From Clostridia bacterium (GTDB taxonomy: Bacteria; Bacillota; Clostridia; Oscillospirales; Butyricicoccaceae), in the NCBI GenBank assembly GCA_029099685.1, contig JAQXOO010000015.1:38918-102917 (forward strand): a stretch of 64,000 nt of DNA. The letters are read 5' to 3'. The translations under genes were made by a program, and so were the position numbers. Positions 34,640 to 42,884 of this stretch are shown in pieces. The notes under the pieces were generated by a model. That model was not told the DNA's origin. It searched no databases and saw nothing but the letters and a program-made list of their open reading frames with translations. The first letter of the stretch is position 1. Every line of letters begins with the position of its first letter.

Positions 34640-35374
34640 TTATTCTTCCGTGACGGTCTTTGCCGCGGGCTTTTTGCCGTGGCCGCCCCTGCGGCGGCGG
34701 GAGCCGCCGGACTTTTTGGGGCTTCCCTGCCGGCTGTCACCGGCGGGCGCCATGCCCTCGGGCGCCACGATGACCTTGCGGTTGGGCTCGGTGCCCACCG
34801 AATAGGTGGTGACCCCCTCCACCTCCTGCAGGGTGGCGTGGATGGTGCGGCGCTCATGGGGATTCATGGGCTCCAGCGCCACGGGCTTGCGGTATTTCAG
34901 AGCCTTCTGGGCGGTCTTGTGGGCCAGGGCCGCCAGGTTCTCCTCCCGCTTGGCGCGGTAGTTTTCGGTGTCCACCGTCACCCGCCAGCGTTCTTCTTCC
35001 TTGCGGTTGGTAACGATGTTGGTGAGATACTGGATGGCGTCCAGGGTGTCGCCGTGGTGGCCGATGACGGCGTTCATATTGTCGCCGGTCAGGGTCAGGG
35101 CGATGGTGTGCTCCCGGATATCTTCCTCCGCGTGGATGTCGGCGGGGGTGCCGAACCGGATCAGCAGTCCCTGCAGAAAGTCCACGGCACGGGCGGTAGG
35201 CGTGGTCTCATAGGACACCCGCACCAGGGCGGGTTCCTTGCCGAAGCCCAAAAAGCCGCTCTTGGGCTGCTTGAGCACCTCCACCGAGACATCGTCCCGG
35301 CTCAGGCCCAGCTGGGCCAGCGCGCTCTCCACAGCGGCGTCGATGGTATCGCCTTTTGTTTCAAGATACTTCAT
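34640..35374 (-). CDS. jag: RNA-binding protein Jag/KhpB
   Basis: A 244-residue protein. The Jag-N motif (residues 1-50, KQPKSGFLGFGKEPALV) is followed by a KH domain (NMNAVIGHHGDTLDAIQYL) and an R3H domain (MNPHERRTIHATLQEVEGV). The C-terminus is basic and low in complexity (KKSGGSRRRRGGHGKK). It binds RNA and affects cell elongation and division. It is the last gene of the rpmH-rnpA-yidD-yidC-jag block. Confidence 0.95.
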   Translation of the reverse strand: MKYLETKGDTIDAAVESALAQLGLSRDDVSVEVLKQPKSGFLGFGKEPALVRVSYETTPTARAVDFLQGLLIRFGTPADIHAEEDIREHTIALTLTGDNMNAVIGHHGDTLDAIQYLTNIVTNRKEEERWRVTVDTENYRAKREENLAALAHKTAQKALKYRKPVALEPMNPHERRTIHATLQEVEGVTTYSVGTEPNRKVIVAPEGMAPAGDSRQGSPKKSGGSRRRRGGHGKKPAAKTVTEE

Positions 35375-35392
35375 GGATGTTCTTCCGCCTTC

Positions 35393-36235
35393 TTATTTGT
35401 TTTGAGACTTTTCCAGCTGCTTTTTGGTCCAAATGCTCATGAGCACTTCCTGGACCGCGGCCAGCACGTTGTTGCAAATCCAGTACCAGGTCAGGCCCAC
35501 CGGCAGCATAAAGCCGAACCAGATGGACATAAGGGGCATCATCAGCATCATCATCTTGTTGCTGCCCTGCATCTGGGGGTTGCTCTGCTGCATGGGGTTC
35601 ATCTTCTGCTGCAGCCAGCTCATCAGATAGGAGGTGGCGCCGGACACGATGGGCAGCAGCCACAGGACGCTCACCTGACTGAAGGTGGGCTTGGCGGCCA
35701 TGCTGATGGGACCCAGGGAGAAATTCACCTGCATCAGGTTGCCGGCCACGTGGGCCACCTTGTCAAAGTTTTCATAGATCAGGGTAGCCAGCTCGATCTG
35801 ATAGTGGTAGTTGCCGCCGATCTGGTAGTTCAGCAGCTCCGCGATCTGGGCGATCTGGTCGCCGGTGAGCTGCATAAAATAGGTCAGGGGCTGGATGATG
35901 ACGCCGTACAGGCCGATCATGATGGGGAAGATCAGCAGCATGGTACCGCAGCCGGACATGGGGGAAACGCCCTCCCGGTCATACAGGTTCTGCATCTCCT
36001 CCTGCATACGGCGCTGGTCCCGGGCATAGGTCTTCTGGATCTTCTGGATCATGGGATTGATGCGCTGCATCTCCAGCGCGGAGCGCTTCTGCTTAAAGGT
36101 GAGGGGCAGCATCAGCACCTTCACCAGCAGGGCGAACAGGAACAGGGAAAGGGCATAGTTGCCCACCACCATGTAGATCCAGCGCATCACATAGCCGAAG
36201 GGCGTGGAGATGATCTTGTAGAGAAACTCGTACAT
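35393..36235 (-). CDS. yidC: membrane protein insertase YidC/Oxa1
   Basis: A 280-residue Gram-positive-type YidC with the short N-terminal helix, then SLFLFALLVKVLMLPLTFKQ and KRSALEMQRINPMIQKIQKT (the cytoplasmic hairpin), and five membrane helices ending before a charged tail. It lacks a lipobox at the very start, unlike B. subtilis SpoIIIJ. The ATG directly follows the yidD stop codon. Confidence 0.95.
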   Translation of the reverse strand: MYEFLYKIISTPFGYVMRWIYMVVGNYALSLFLFALLVKVLMLPLTFKQKRSALEMQRINPMIQKIQKTYARDQRRMQEEMQNLYDREGVSPMSGCGTMLLIFPIMIGLYGVIIQPLTYFMQLTGDQIAQIAELLNYQIGGNYHYQIELATLIYENFDKVAHVAGNLMQVNFSLGPISMAAKPTFSQVSVLWLLPIVSGATSYLMSWLQQKMNPMQQSNPQMQGSNKMMMLMMPLMSIWFGFMLPVGLTWYWICNNVLAAVQEVLMSIWTKKQLEKSQNK

Positions 36236-36505
36236 TCAGTGGTTCTCCTTTTTCGTTGCTTTCTTGTGAAATGGCTTGGTAAACGGATTTTCCTCGGGCA
36301 CCGGGTCCAGACCGCCCTTGAACAGGGGGTTGCACCGCATCAGGCGCCAGAGGGCCAGCGCACCACCGCAAAGGGCGCCATGGCGCTGGATGGCCTCTGC
36401 CGCGTACTGGGAACAGGTGGGGATAAAACGGCAGGTGGGCCCTCCCTTCATGGGAGAAAGGTTCTTCTGATAAAACCGGATGCACCGGAGCAGCAGGTCA
36501 CGCAT
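36236..36505 (-). CDS. yidD: membrane protein insertion efficiency factor YidD
   Basis: An 89-residue protein with the YidD signature [27 protein letters not shown] and [19 protein letters not shown]. It overlaps rnpA by 8 bases and touches yidC, the standard order. Confidence 0.95.
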   Translation of the reverse strand: MRDLLLRCIRFYQKNLSPMKGGPTCRFIPTCSQYAAEAIQRHGALCGGALALWRLMRCNPLFKGGLDPVPEENPFTKPFHKKATKKENH

Positions 36506-36851
36506 CTTCCGGCTCCTCCAGCAGCGAAAGCTGCCCGGCCAGCTTCAGGAGATCTTTTTCCAGCTGGTCAAAGGGTGCCTCCGCAGCGGCCTTTCGCGCA
36601 ACGATGACGATGTCAAATCCGCTTTTCAGGCGGGCCTCGTTGAGACGGTAGGCTTCACGGATGCGGCGCCGGGCGCGGTTTCGCACCACGGCACAGCCCA
36701 GCTTCACAGAAACGGTGATACCCAGGCGGTTCACCGCTTGGTCCCGGCGCTTCATCACATACAGCACCATGGTCCGCCGGGCGGCGGATTTTCCACGGTG
36801 GTACAGGGCGCGGAACAGGTGGTTTTCCTTAAGGGACAGGGTCTTTTTCAT
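36498..36851 (-). CDS. rnpA: ribonuclease P protein component
   Basis: A 117-residue basic protein with the RNR motif [17 protein letters not shown], the hallmark of RnpA. It binds the catalytic RNase P RNA to mature tRNA 5' ends. ATG 36851 is used; a GTG three codons upstream is an alternative. Confidence 0.95.
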   Translation of the reverse strand: MKKTLSLKENHLFRALYHRGKSAARRTMVLYVMKRRDQAVNRLGITVSVKLGCAVVRNRARRRIREAYRLNEARLKSGFDIVIVARKAAAEAPFDQLEKDLLKLAGQLSLLEEPEDA

Positions 36852-36922
36852 GCTTTTCACCCGTTGTTAAAATTTAAGACCGCAGGAATTGCGGTCTTAA
36901 TGGGATGATCAACAAACGGAAC

Positions 36923-37057
36923 TCAGGCGGACAGGCGAGCTCTGCCTTTCGCACGGCGGCGGGCCAGGACTTTGCGGCCGTTGCGGGTCTTCATGCGTTT
37001 CATGAAGCCGTGCTCCTTCTGACGCTGACGCTTTTTGGGCTGATAGGTACGGACCAT
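36923..37057 (-). CDS. rpmH: 50S ribosomal protein L34
   Basis: A 44-residue basic protein: [20 protein letters not shown], then [23 protein letters not shown] (a single run, split here), unmistakably L34. GGAGGTG precedes the ATG. It heads the block behind a strong TTGACA-18-TATAAT promoter. Confidence 0.97.
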   Translation of the reverse strand: MVRTYQPKKRQRQKEHGFMKRMKTRNGRKVLARRRAKGRARLSA

Positions 37058-37145
37058 GTTTCACACCTCCTGATCGAAGCTATTATTGACACCGGCGTGG
37101 GTTTGGGCTTTTCAAGCCCGCGCCGCTGCCGATAACGCACCATGT

Positions 37146-37175
37146 ATTATAAAGGATGGGACCGCACGCTGTCAA
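37146..37175 (-). promoter_or_regulatory. Promoter of the rpmH block
   Basis: TTGACA (37175-37170), 18-base spacer, TATAAT (37151-37146). No DnaA boxes were seen around it. Confidence 0.85.
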
Positions 37176-37315
37176 CCTTTTTTTGTTTTTCCCCGGATTT
37201 TTCGCGAAAATCCCGTCCGCGCCCCGCCGGAGCTCCGGCGACGGCCCGTTCCCCCACTTTCCAATTTTACAAAACCGTGTTATAATGTAAAAACATGTAG
37301 AAAAGGAGGGGCTCC

Positions 37316-37831
37316 ATGGGTAAGATCTGCATATTCACCGGCCACCGGGACCTGCCCCGGGACACAGGGCCCCTGCGGGCCGCCCTGCTGCGCCAGATCA
37401 CAGCCCTTTCCGCCGGCGGCTTCACCGATTTTCTCAGCGGCGGCGCCATGGGCTTCGACCTGCTGGCGGCGGAGACCGTTCTGGAGCTGCGCCCCGTTCT
37501 TCCCCGCGTCCGCCTGCTGATGATCCTGCCCTGCGAGGGCCAGGACCGGGCCTATCCCCCCGTGGAAAAGGCCCGCTACCGGTCGGTGCTGGACCAGGCT
37601 GACCTGGTGCGCTACACCGCCCATGCCTATTACAACGGCTGTATGCTGGCCCGGGACCGGGTGCTGGCCCAGGCCGCGGACTTCTGTCTCTGTTATCTCA
37701 CCCGCTCCACCGGCGGCACGGCCTATACCGTCCGCCAAGCGGCCCTGCGGGATGTACCCATCCTCAACCTTGCCGAAGAATGCCCGGCAGAAAGGAACCG
37801 CCATGATCCCACAAAAAGAATCTCCCTCTGA
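37316..37831 (+). CDS. SLOG/YpsA-like (DUF1273) protein
   Basis: A 171-residue Rossmann-like protein. CIFTGHRDLP, TDFLSGGAMGFDLLAAETVL, LLMILPCEGQDRAYP and STGGTAYTVRQA match the YpsA/DUF1273 branch of the SLOG superfamily, thought to bind nucleotide-like ligands. B. subtilis YpsA affects cell division. GGAGGGG precedes the ATG. The gene overlaps the cardiolipin synthase start by 29 bases. Confidence 0.88.
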   Translation: MGKICIFTGHRDLPRDTGPLRAALLRQITALSAGGFTDFLSGGAMGFDLLAAETVLELRPVLPRVRLLMILPCEGQDRAYPPVEKARYRSVLDQADLVRYTAHAYYNGCMLARDRVLAQAADFCLCYLTRSTGGTAYTVRQAALRDVPILNLAEECPAERNRHDPTKRISL

Positions 37832-39386
37832 AAAAAGCCGCCGCCTGCTGCGCCGGGGCAAAAGCGGCCTGCTGCGTCTGGTCTTCAGCCGCGCGGGCCT
37901 GGTCGCCCTGCTGCTGCTGCTCCAGGTGGGCCTGCTGCTGGTGATGTCGCTGAAATTTGAAGACTACCTGGTGCATTACTACGGCGCCTTTTCCCTGCTG
38001 TCCGCCGCAATGGTGCTCTATCTGCTGCGCACCGACAGCGATCCCAGCGCGAAGATCACCTGGCTGGTGCTCATCCTGCTGGCGCCGGTGGCCGGCTCGC
38101 TGCTCTATATGTACGTCCACACCGATGTGGGCCACCGGGCGCTGAAAGCCCGGGTGCGCCAGCTTACCAAGGCGGCCCGGCCGGTCCTCCCCGCCACGGA
38201 GGCCGACGGCGCCCTGGCCCGGAGCTTTCCCGCGGACGCGGGCATCGCCCGGTACCTGCGGGACGCCATGGGCTTCCACGCCTATGACCGCACCGCCATC
38301 CGCTACTTCCCCCTGGGCGACGACTTTCTGCCCGCCCTGCTGGCCGACCTGGAGCAGGCCCGCTCCTTCATCTTCCTGGAGTATTTCATCATCGAGGAGG
38401 GAGAGATGTGGGGCGCCGTGGCGGACGTCCTGGAGCGCAAAGTCCGGGAGGGCGTGGAGGTCCGGGTGCTGTGCGACGGCACCTGCGAGTTCACCAAGCT
38501 GCACCGCAGCTTCCTGCGGGAGCTGGGTGAAAAGGGCATCCAGTGCCGCCTGTTCGCCCCCATCCGCCCCTTTATCTCCACCCACTACAACTACCGCGAC
38601 CACCGGAAGATCGCCGTGGTGGACGGCCGCGTGGCCTATACCGGCGGGGTCAACCTGGCGGACGAATACATCAACCGCGCCCACCCCTTCGGCCACTGGA
38701 AGGACACCGCCATCCGTGTGGAGGGCGAGGCGGCCCGGTCCTTTCTGCTGATGTTCCTCCAGCTCTGGCAGGTGGAGGAGCGGGGCGTCTCCTTCGGCCC
38801 CTACCTGCAGCAGCCTGTTCCTCCGGTGCCGGAGGCCCCCGGCTATGTGATCCCCTACGGCGACTGTCCCCTGGACAACCAGCCGGTGGGCGAGTGGGTC
38901 TATACCCACATCCTCAACGTGGCCCGGGACTATGTCCACATCATGACGCCCTACCTCATCCTGGACGACAAGCTGGAAAACGCCCTGAAATTCGCCGCCC
39001 GCCGGGGGGTTGACGTGTCCATCATCCTGCCCCATATCCCGGACAAAAAGATCCCCTTCGCCCTGGCCAAGACCCACTACCCCGCCCTGGTGGAAAGCGG
39101 CGTGAAGATTTATGAATACGTTCCCGGCTTCCTCCACGCGAAAAGCTTCGTCAGCGACGGCGTCCGGGGCGTGGTGGGCACCATCAACCTGGACTACCGC
39201 AGCCTGTCCCACCACTTCGAGTGCGGGGCCTATCTGTGCGGGACGCCCTGCATCGGCGACATCGAGGCGGATTTCCGGGAGACGCTGAAGCGCTGCCGGC
39301 GGGTCACCGCCCAGGAGGCCGCCCATCCCGGCCTGTACTGGCGCCTGGTGGGCACCCTGATGAAGCCCTTCGCCCCGCTGCTGTAA
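37803..39386 (+). CDS. cls: cardiolipin synthase (PLD family)
   Basis: A 527-residue membrane enzyme. Two N-terminal membrane helices (GLVALLLLLQVGLLLVM; LITWLVLILLAPV-like) precede two phospholipase D HxKxxxxD motifs, HRKIAVVDG in the middle and HAKSFVSDG near the C-terminus. It joins two phosphatidylglycerols into cardiolipin. ATG 37803 was chosen for family length and location of the membrane helices. The gene overlaps the SLOG gene. Confidence 0.95.
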   Translation: MIPQKESPSEKSRRLLRRGKSGLLRLVFSRAGLVALLLLLQVGLLLVMSLKFEDYLVHYYGAFSLLSAAMVLYLLRTDSDPSAKITWLVLILLAPVAGSLLYMYVHTDVGHRALKARVRQLTKAARPVLPATEADGALARSFPADAGIARYLRDAMGFHAYDRTAIRYFPLGDDFLPALLADLEQARSFIFLEYFIIEEGEMWGAVADVLERKVREGVEVRVLCDGTCEFTKLHRSFLRELGEKGIQCRLFAPIRPFISTHYNYRDHRKIAVVDGRVAYTGGVNLADEYINRAHPFGHWKDTAIRVEGEAARSFLLMFLQLWQVEERGVSFGPYLQQPVPPVPEAPGYVIPYGDCPLDNQPVGEWVYTHILNVARDYVHIMTPYLILDDKLENALKFAARRGVDVSIILPHIPDKKIPFALAKTHYPALVESGVKIYEYVPGFLHAKSFVSDGVRGVVGTINLDYRSLSHHFECGAYLCGTPCIGDIEADFRETLKRCRRVTAQEAAHPGLYWRLVGTLMKPFAPLL

Positions 39387-39398
39387 GCTGCCAAACAC

Positions 39399-39427
39399 AA
39401 AAAGACCGCCTCCCGGCGGTCTTTTTT
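39399..39427. terminator. bidirectional terminator
   Basis: AAAAAGACCGCC-tccc-GGCGGTCTTTTTT between convergent cls and rarA. Confidence 0.95.
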
Positions 39428-39475
39428 ATATCCACATTTTCCGCAGGGCCGGGCACCGCTCGTCCGCGTAAGGGA

Positions 39476-40738
39476 TCATTTCTTTTTGACCTGCTCCCAA
39501 TAGGCCTTGGCCTGCTGCTCGGTCTTGTTGTCCCCATATTCATAATACCGGGCGTTTTTCAGCTCGTCGGGCAGGTACTGCTGTTTGACCCAATGCCCGG
39601 GGAAGTCGTGGGGATAGAGGTATCCCTGCTCCCGCTCAAAGCCGGCGCCGTCGGCGTGGACGTTCTGCAGCTCCCGTGGGATCTCCCCGATCCGGCCCGC
39701 CTTCACATCGGCCCGGGCCGCCGCGATGCCCAGATACGCGCTGTTGGACTTGGGCCAGGTGGCCAGCAGGATGACCGCCTCGCTGAGGGGCAGCTGGGCT
39801 TCCGGCAGGCCCAGCTGCATGGCGCTGTCCACGCAGGCCTTGATGATGGGCACCGCCATGGGATAGGCCAGGCCCACGTCCTCGCTTGCCGAGCAGAGAA
39901 TTCTCCGGCAGGCGCCGATGAGGTCCCCCGCCTCCAGCAGCCGGGCCAGATAGTGCAGCGCCGCGTCGGGGTCGGAGCCCCGCATGGACTTCATCAGGGC
40001 AGAGACGATGTCAAAGTGGGCGTCCCCCTCCCGGTCATAGCGCATGGCGCTTTTCTGGCTGGCGGCCTGGGCGTCCGCCAGGGTCACCTGCATCACGCCG
40101 TCCTCCACCCGGGAGGCCGCGCACAAAAGCTCCACGGCGTTGATGCCCTTGCGCACATCGCCGCCGCAGCCCTGGGCGATGTGCTCCACCACGCCCTCCT
40201 CCAGGGCGATCTTCTGGCGGCGTTCCCTGGCGCACAGGCGAAAAGCCCGGCGCAGGGCCTTTGCCACCTCTCCGGCGGTCACCTGCTTGAACTCGAAGAT
40301 GGTGCTCCGGCTGAGGATGGCGTTATAAACATAAAAATAGGGGTTTTCGGTGGTGGAGGCGATGAGGGTGATCTTGCCGCTCTCGATGAACTCCAGCAGG
40401 CTCTGCTGCTGCTTTTTGTTGAAATACTGGATCTCGTCCAGGTACAAAAGCACCCCCTGGGGTGCCAGCAGGGTGTCCAGTTCGGACACCACGCCCTTGA
40501 TGTCGGCTGTGGAGGCTGTGGTGGCGTTGAGCTTCACCAGCCGGCGGTCGGTCTTGTTGGCGATGATCTGGGCCAGGGTGGTCTTCCCCACGCCGGAGGG
40601 GCCGTAAAAGATCATGTTGGGGATCTGGCCGCTCTCCAGAATGCGGCGCAGCAGTCCGTCCGGGCCGATGATGTGCTGCTGTCCCACCATGTCGTCCAGC
40701 TCCAGGGGCCGGATCTTGTCTGCCAGGGGCTGATACAT
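39476..40738 (-). CDS. rarA: replication-associated recombination protein RarA/MgsA
   Basis: A 420-residue AAA+ clamp-loader-like ATPase with Walker A GPSGVGKT (46-53), the Walker B region LLYLDEIQYFNKKQQQ, sensor TTENPYF and the RarA C-terminal tetramer domain (SAYLGIAAARADV). It acts at stalled replication forks. ATG 40738 follows GGAGGGG and a TTTACA-17-TATACT promoter. Confidence 0.95.
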   Translation of the reverse strand: MYQPLADKIRPLELDDMVGQQHIIGPDGLLRRILESGQIPNMIFYGPSGVGKTTLAQIIANKTDRRLVKLNATTASTADIKGVVSELDTLLAPQGVLLYLDEIQYFNKKQQQSLLEFIESGKITLIASTTENPYFYVYNAILSRSTIFEFKQVTAGEVAKALRRAFRLCARERRQKIALEEGVVEHIAQGCGGDVRKGINAVELLCAASRVEDGVMQVTLADAQAASQKSAMRYDREGDAHFDIVSALMKSMRGSDPDAALHYLARLLEAGDLIGACRRILCSASEDVGLAYPMAVPIIKACVDSAMQLGLPEAQLPLSEAVILLATWPKSNSAYLGIAAARADVKAGRIGEIPRELQNVHADGAGFEREQGYLYPHDFPGHWVKQQYLPDELKNARYYEYGDNKTEQQAKAYWEQVKKK

Positions 40739-40904
40739 GAGCCACCCCTCCTCTCTGATTATAAATGAGTATACCACACTTGAAAACCGTTGTAAATCAC
40801 CGGCCATCCCTGAAGAACATCTTCGTTTTAGCCGTTTTTCCTGCGCCGCGTTTCCGATGATGTCAGAATGCTGTAAAAATACGAAAAGAACCTGATGCAT
40901 CAGC

Positions 40905-40938
40905 AAAAAACGCCGCTTTCGCGGCGTTTTCCTTTTTT
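40905..40938. terminator. terminator-type hairpin
   Basis: AAAAAACGCCGC-tttc-GCGGCG followed by TTTTCCTTTTTT. It is suited to stop minus-strand transcription from the SDR gene at 41032. Confidence 0.85.
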
Positions 40939-40939
40939 C

Positions 40940-41015
40940 TGTCATTCTGAGCGCAGCCGAAGGATCTCACGGCAAGCCAGCCCTGGCATCCCCCGGCAAG
41001 CCCGGGATGGCAAGC
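40940..41015. repeat. dispersed-type intergenic element with nested inverted repeats
   Basis: It contains GTCATTCTGAGCGCAGCCGA followed by AGGATCT, a consensus-like intergenic motif found in many unrelated bacterial genomes. Next comes a G/C-rich palindromic part (GGCATCCC-ccggcaagcc-CGGGATGGC type). It sits just after the SDR gene's 3' end. Only one copy is in this window. Confidence 0.6.
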
Positions 41016-41031
41016 AATACTTGGTTCGTTT

Positions 41032-41796
41032 TCAGTGCTTCTGCTGCTTCATCCAGATGGCCATGACCCACTTGTGGGGCAGCAGCTTGGTGGCCAGCAC
41101 CTGGGCCTTGACCCCGAAGCCGGGAACGCACACGTCCTTGCCCCGGGCGGAATCCTTCATAGCCACGCGCACCACCTCTTCCGGGGTGAACAGCTTATTA
41201 TAATAGGTGACCGCATCCTTGGAATAGGTCCAGGCATGGTCGAAAAAGTCCGTTTTGACCCAACCGGGGCAAAAGGCCATCACTTTGATGTCCCGGTCCC
41301 GGAGCTCCACGTTGAGGCTTCGGGAATAGCTGAGCACAAAGGCCTTGGTGGCGCCGTACATACCGATATAAGGTACCGGCTGGAAGGCGGAAAGGGAATC
41401 CACCTCCACGATGCGGCTGCCCCGGGGCATATAGGGCAGGGTCAGCTTGGTGATGCGCACCAGCGCCTTGCAGTTCAGGTCGATCATGTCCAGGTCATCC
41501 TGCAGGGGGATCTGGTCGTTCCGCCCGAAGCGGCCGAAGCCGCTGGCGTTGACCAGAAAGGTGACGTTGGGACGGCGGCTCTCCAGCTCGGACTGAAAGG
41601 CGGCGAAGCTTTCCTCCCGCAGCAGGTCCAGGGGCAGGACGTGCAGCGGCACGGAGACCTCCTGCTGCAGGGCCTCCAGCCGGTCCCGGCGGCGGGCGAC
41701 CACCCAGATCTCGTCGATATCGCCCCGCTGGGCGGTCATTTTGACAAATTCCCGGCCCATACCGGAGGATGCGCCGGTGATGATGGCAGTATTCAT
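41032..41796 (-). CDS. SDR-family short-chain dehydrogenase
   Basis: A 254-residue protein with TAIITGASSGMGREFVKMTA, the catalytic Ser in VDSLSAFQP and YGATK (YxxxK). The later part resembles DltE/YqjQ-type SDRs (MAFCPGWVKTDFF). Substrate unknown. ATG 41796 was chosen; the AAAAGGAG site fits. It is divergent from the small membrane protein at 41964, across a region with LexA-type boxes. Confidence 0.85.
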   Translation of the reverse strand: MNTAIITGASSGMGREFVKMTAQRGDIDEIWVVARRRDRLEALQQEVSVPLHVLPLDLLREESFAAFQSELESRRPNVTFLVNASGFGRFGRNDQIPLQDDLDMIDLNCKALVRITKLTLPYMPRGSRIVEVDSLSAFQPVPYIGMYGATKAFVLSYSRSLNVELRDRDIKVMAFCPGWVKTDFFDHAWTYSKDAVTYYNKLFTPEEVVRVAMKDSARGKDVCVPGFGVKAQVLATKLLPHKWVMAIWMKQQKH

Positions 41797-41880
41797 AAGG
41801 CGAACTCCTTTTTTGCTTGTTTTTCTGCATTTTACCACATTTTTCACAAAAAGAAAACCAAAAATTTGTCGAACAATTTT

Positions 41881-41894
41881 CGAACAAGTGTTTG
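41881..41894 (+). promoter_or_regulatory. LexA-type (SOS) box 1
   Basis: CGAACAAGTGTTTG, a near-perfect match to the Firmicute SOS box CGAAC-N4-GTTYG. It overlaps the -35 element of the promoter for the gene at 41964. Confidence 0.75.
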
Positions 41895-41920
41895 CATTCA
41901 TCGAACAAGCGTGCTATAAT
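41892..41920 (+). promoter_or_regulatory. Promoter for small membrane protein 41964
   Basis: TTGCAT, 17-base spacer, TATAAT. It is flanked by two LexA-type boxes, with two further imperfect GAAC half-sites at about 41870-41884 and 41902-41914. Confidence 0.85.
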
Positions 41921-41932
41921 GTATCCATCAAA

Positions 41933-41946
41933 CAAACAAGTGTTCG
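41933..41946 (+). promoter_or_regulatory. LexA-type (SOS) box 2
   Basis: CAAACAAGTGTTCG, the same palindromic motif in the other polarity, between the transcription start and the ribosome site. Confidence 0.75.
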
Positions 41947-41963
41947 AAACGGAGGTCATGGAA

Positions 41964-42224
41964 ATGAAAAAGCACGGACAGAGAATGGAGCTGGCGGGGA
42001 GCTTGTCCCTGTTGTGGCTGGCCATGGCCTCGGACGGCGGCAGCATCGGTGTGCTGCCCCTTCTGGTGCTGGCGGGGCTTTCCGTGGGGCTGATCCTGCT
42101 GGGAGACATGTTCACCCGGCCCCGGAAAAAATACCGCACGGCCCGGCGGCAGGCTGCGGGCAGCCTGTACCCCCGGCGGAAAACCGGCGCTTTCGGCCTG
42201 ACGGACATTCCCCGGGCGGCATAA
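41964..42224 (+). CDS. predicted SOS-regulated small membrane protein
   Basis: An 86-residue protein with one long or two short membrane helices (LAGSLSLLWLAMA; GVLPLLVLAGLSVGLILLG) and a basic tail rich in R/K. ATG 41964 is 7 bases after GGAGGT; an ATG two codons earlier is too close. The promoter carries two LexA-type boxes. Small membrane proteins under LexA in other bacteria (YneA, SidA and similar) hold back cell division after DNA damage. This one has no sequence link to them that I can see, so the role is inferred from regulation alone. Confidence 0.7.
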   Translation: MKKHGQRMELAGSLSLLWLAMASDGGSIGVLPLLVLAGLSVGLILLGDMFTRPRKKYRTARRQAAGSLYPRRKTGAFGLTDIPRAA

Positions 42225-42278
42225 GCCTCCCCCGGGCGCCGCTCCGGCGGCAAACCGGATCTTATTTTGGGGAAAGCG

Positions 42279-42655
42279 ATGGCTGACGAAGTCTTGCCGG
42301 GCAATGTCATGGTGGATTGCCACGATGAACAAACGCTCCAGACATTCTACGGGCGGGCTGCTGGGCTGGGAAAGGTTCCGGCTGTTCGGCAGGCCTGCTG
42401 TCCGCAGCGCCTCCGGTGTGGGATCCCTGTTCGCGGAGGAAGTGGACGATCTTCGCCCCACCTGGCCCAAGCAGCCCGGAAAGCAGCAAAAACAGGTGCA
42501 TTTTGACTTCCAGATGGACGATGTTGCGGAAATGGTCAAAAAGGCGGAGGCCTAGGCGCCCAAAAGGCAGCGGCGCAGTTCGGCGGACGGGATTTTGCGA
42601 CCATGCCTGGCCCGGCGGGCACCCCTTTTGCCTGTGCCGAAAGGGACGGTCCGGG
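42279..42655 (+). pseudogene. VOC (glyoxalase/bleomycin-resistance) family pseudogene
   Basis: Three reading-frame segments together spell a VOC protein: VMVDCHDEQTLQTFYGR in frame 1; LLGWERFRLFG and KQVHFDFQMDDVAEMVKKAE in frame 2 up to a TAG at 42553-42555; then GAQKAAAQFGGRDFATM with PGPAGTPFACA in frame 3. At least two frameshifts have broken it. There is no promoter of note, and the region is being lost. Confidence 0.8.
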
Positions 42656-42820
42656 CAGAGCACAATCTGAAAGCGTCTTTTTGACAGGCCCGGCTGGGCG
42701 CTGCGGCGTGGTTTTGCCGGGGTGTTTTGACCATTTTATGAGAAAAAATCACGGTCTGAACCGGTTCCGGGGTGCGGAGCGCCGCCGTTTTTCCGTCGGA
42801 AGCACTGCGGTCATATTTTT

Positions 42821-42858
42821 GAAAAACGAAGGGGCGGGACCCGTGTGGGTCCCGCCCC
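42821..42858 (-). terminator. terminator of DnaD-type gene
   Basis: A 12-bp stem GGGGCGGGACCC-acac-GGGTCCCGCCCC, then TTCGTTTTTC on the minus strand. Confidence 0.9.
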
Positions 42859-42884
42859 TGTTTGTTCTGTTTCCGGAGCGGCGG

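Noticed and set aside
37058..37315. Possible replication origin next to rpmH
   Set aside because: No DnaA boxes, no AT-rich unwinding element and no dnaA gene. The AT-rich patches are ordinary promoters.
41817..41963. Upstream start for the SOS-box gene giving a 135-residue protein
   Set aside because: The extra codons would run through the promoter and LexA boxes, and the ribosome site fits only the ATG at 41964.
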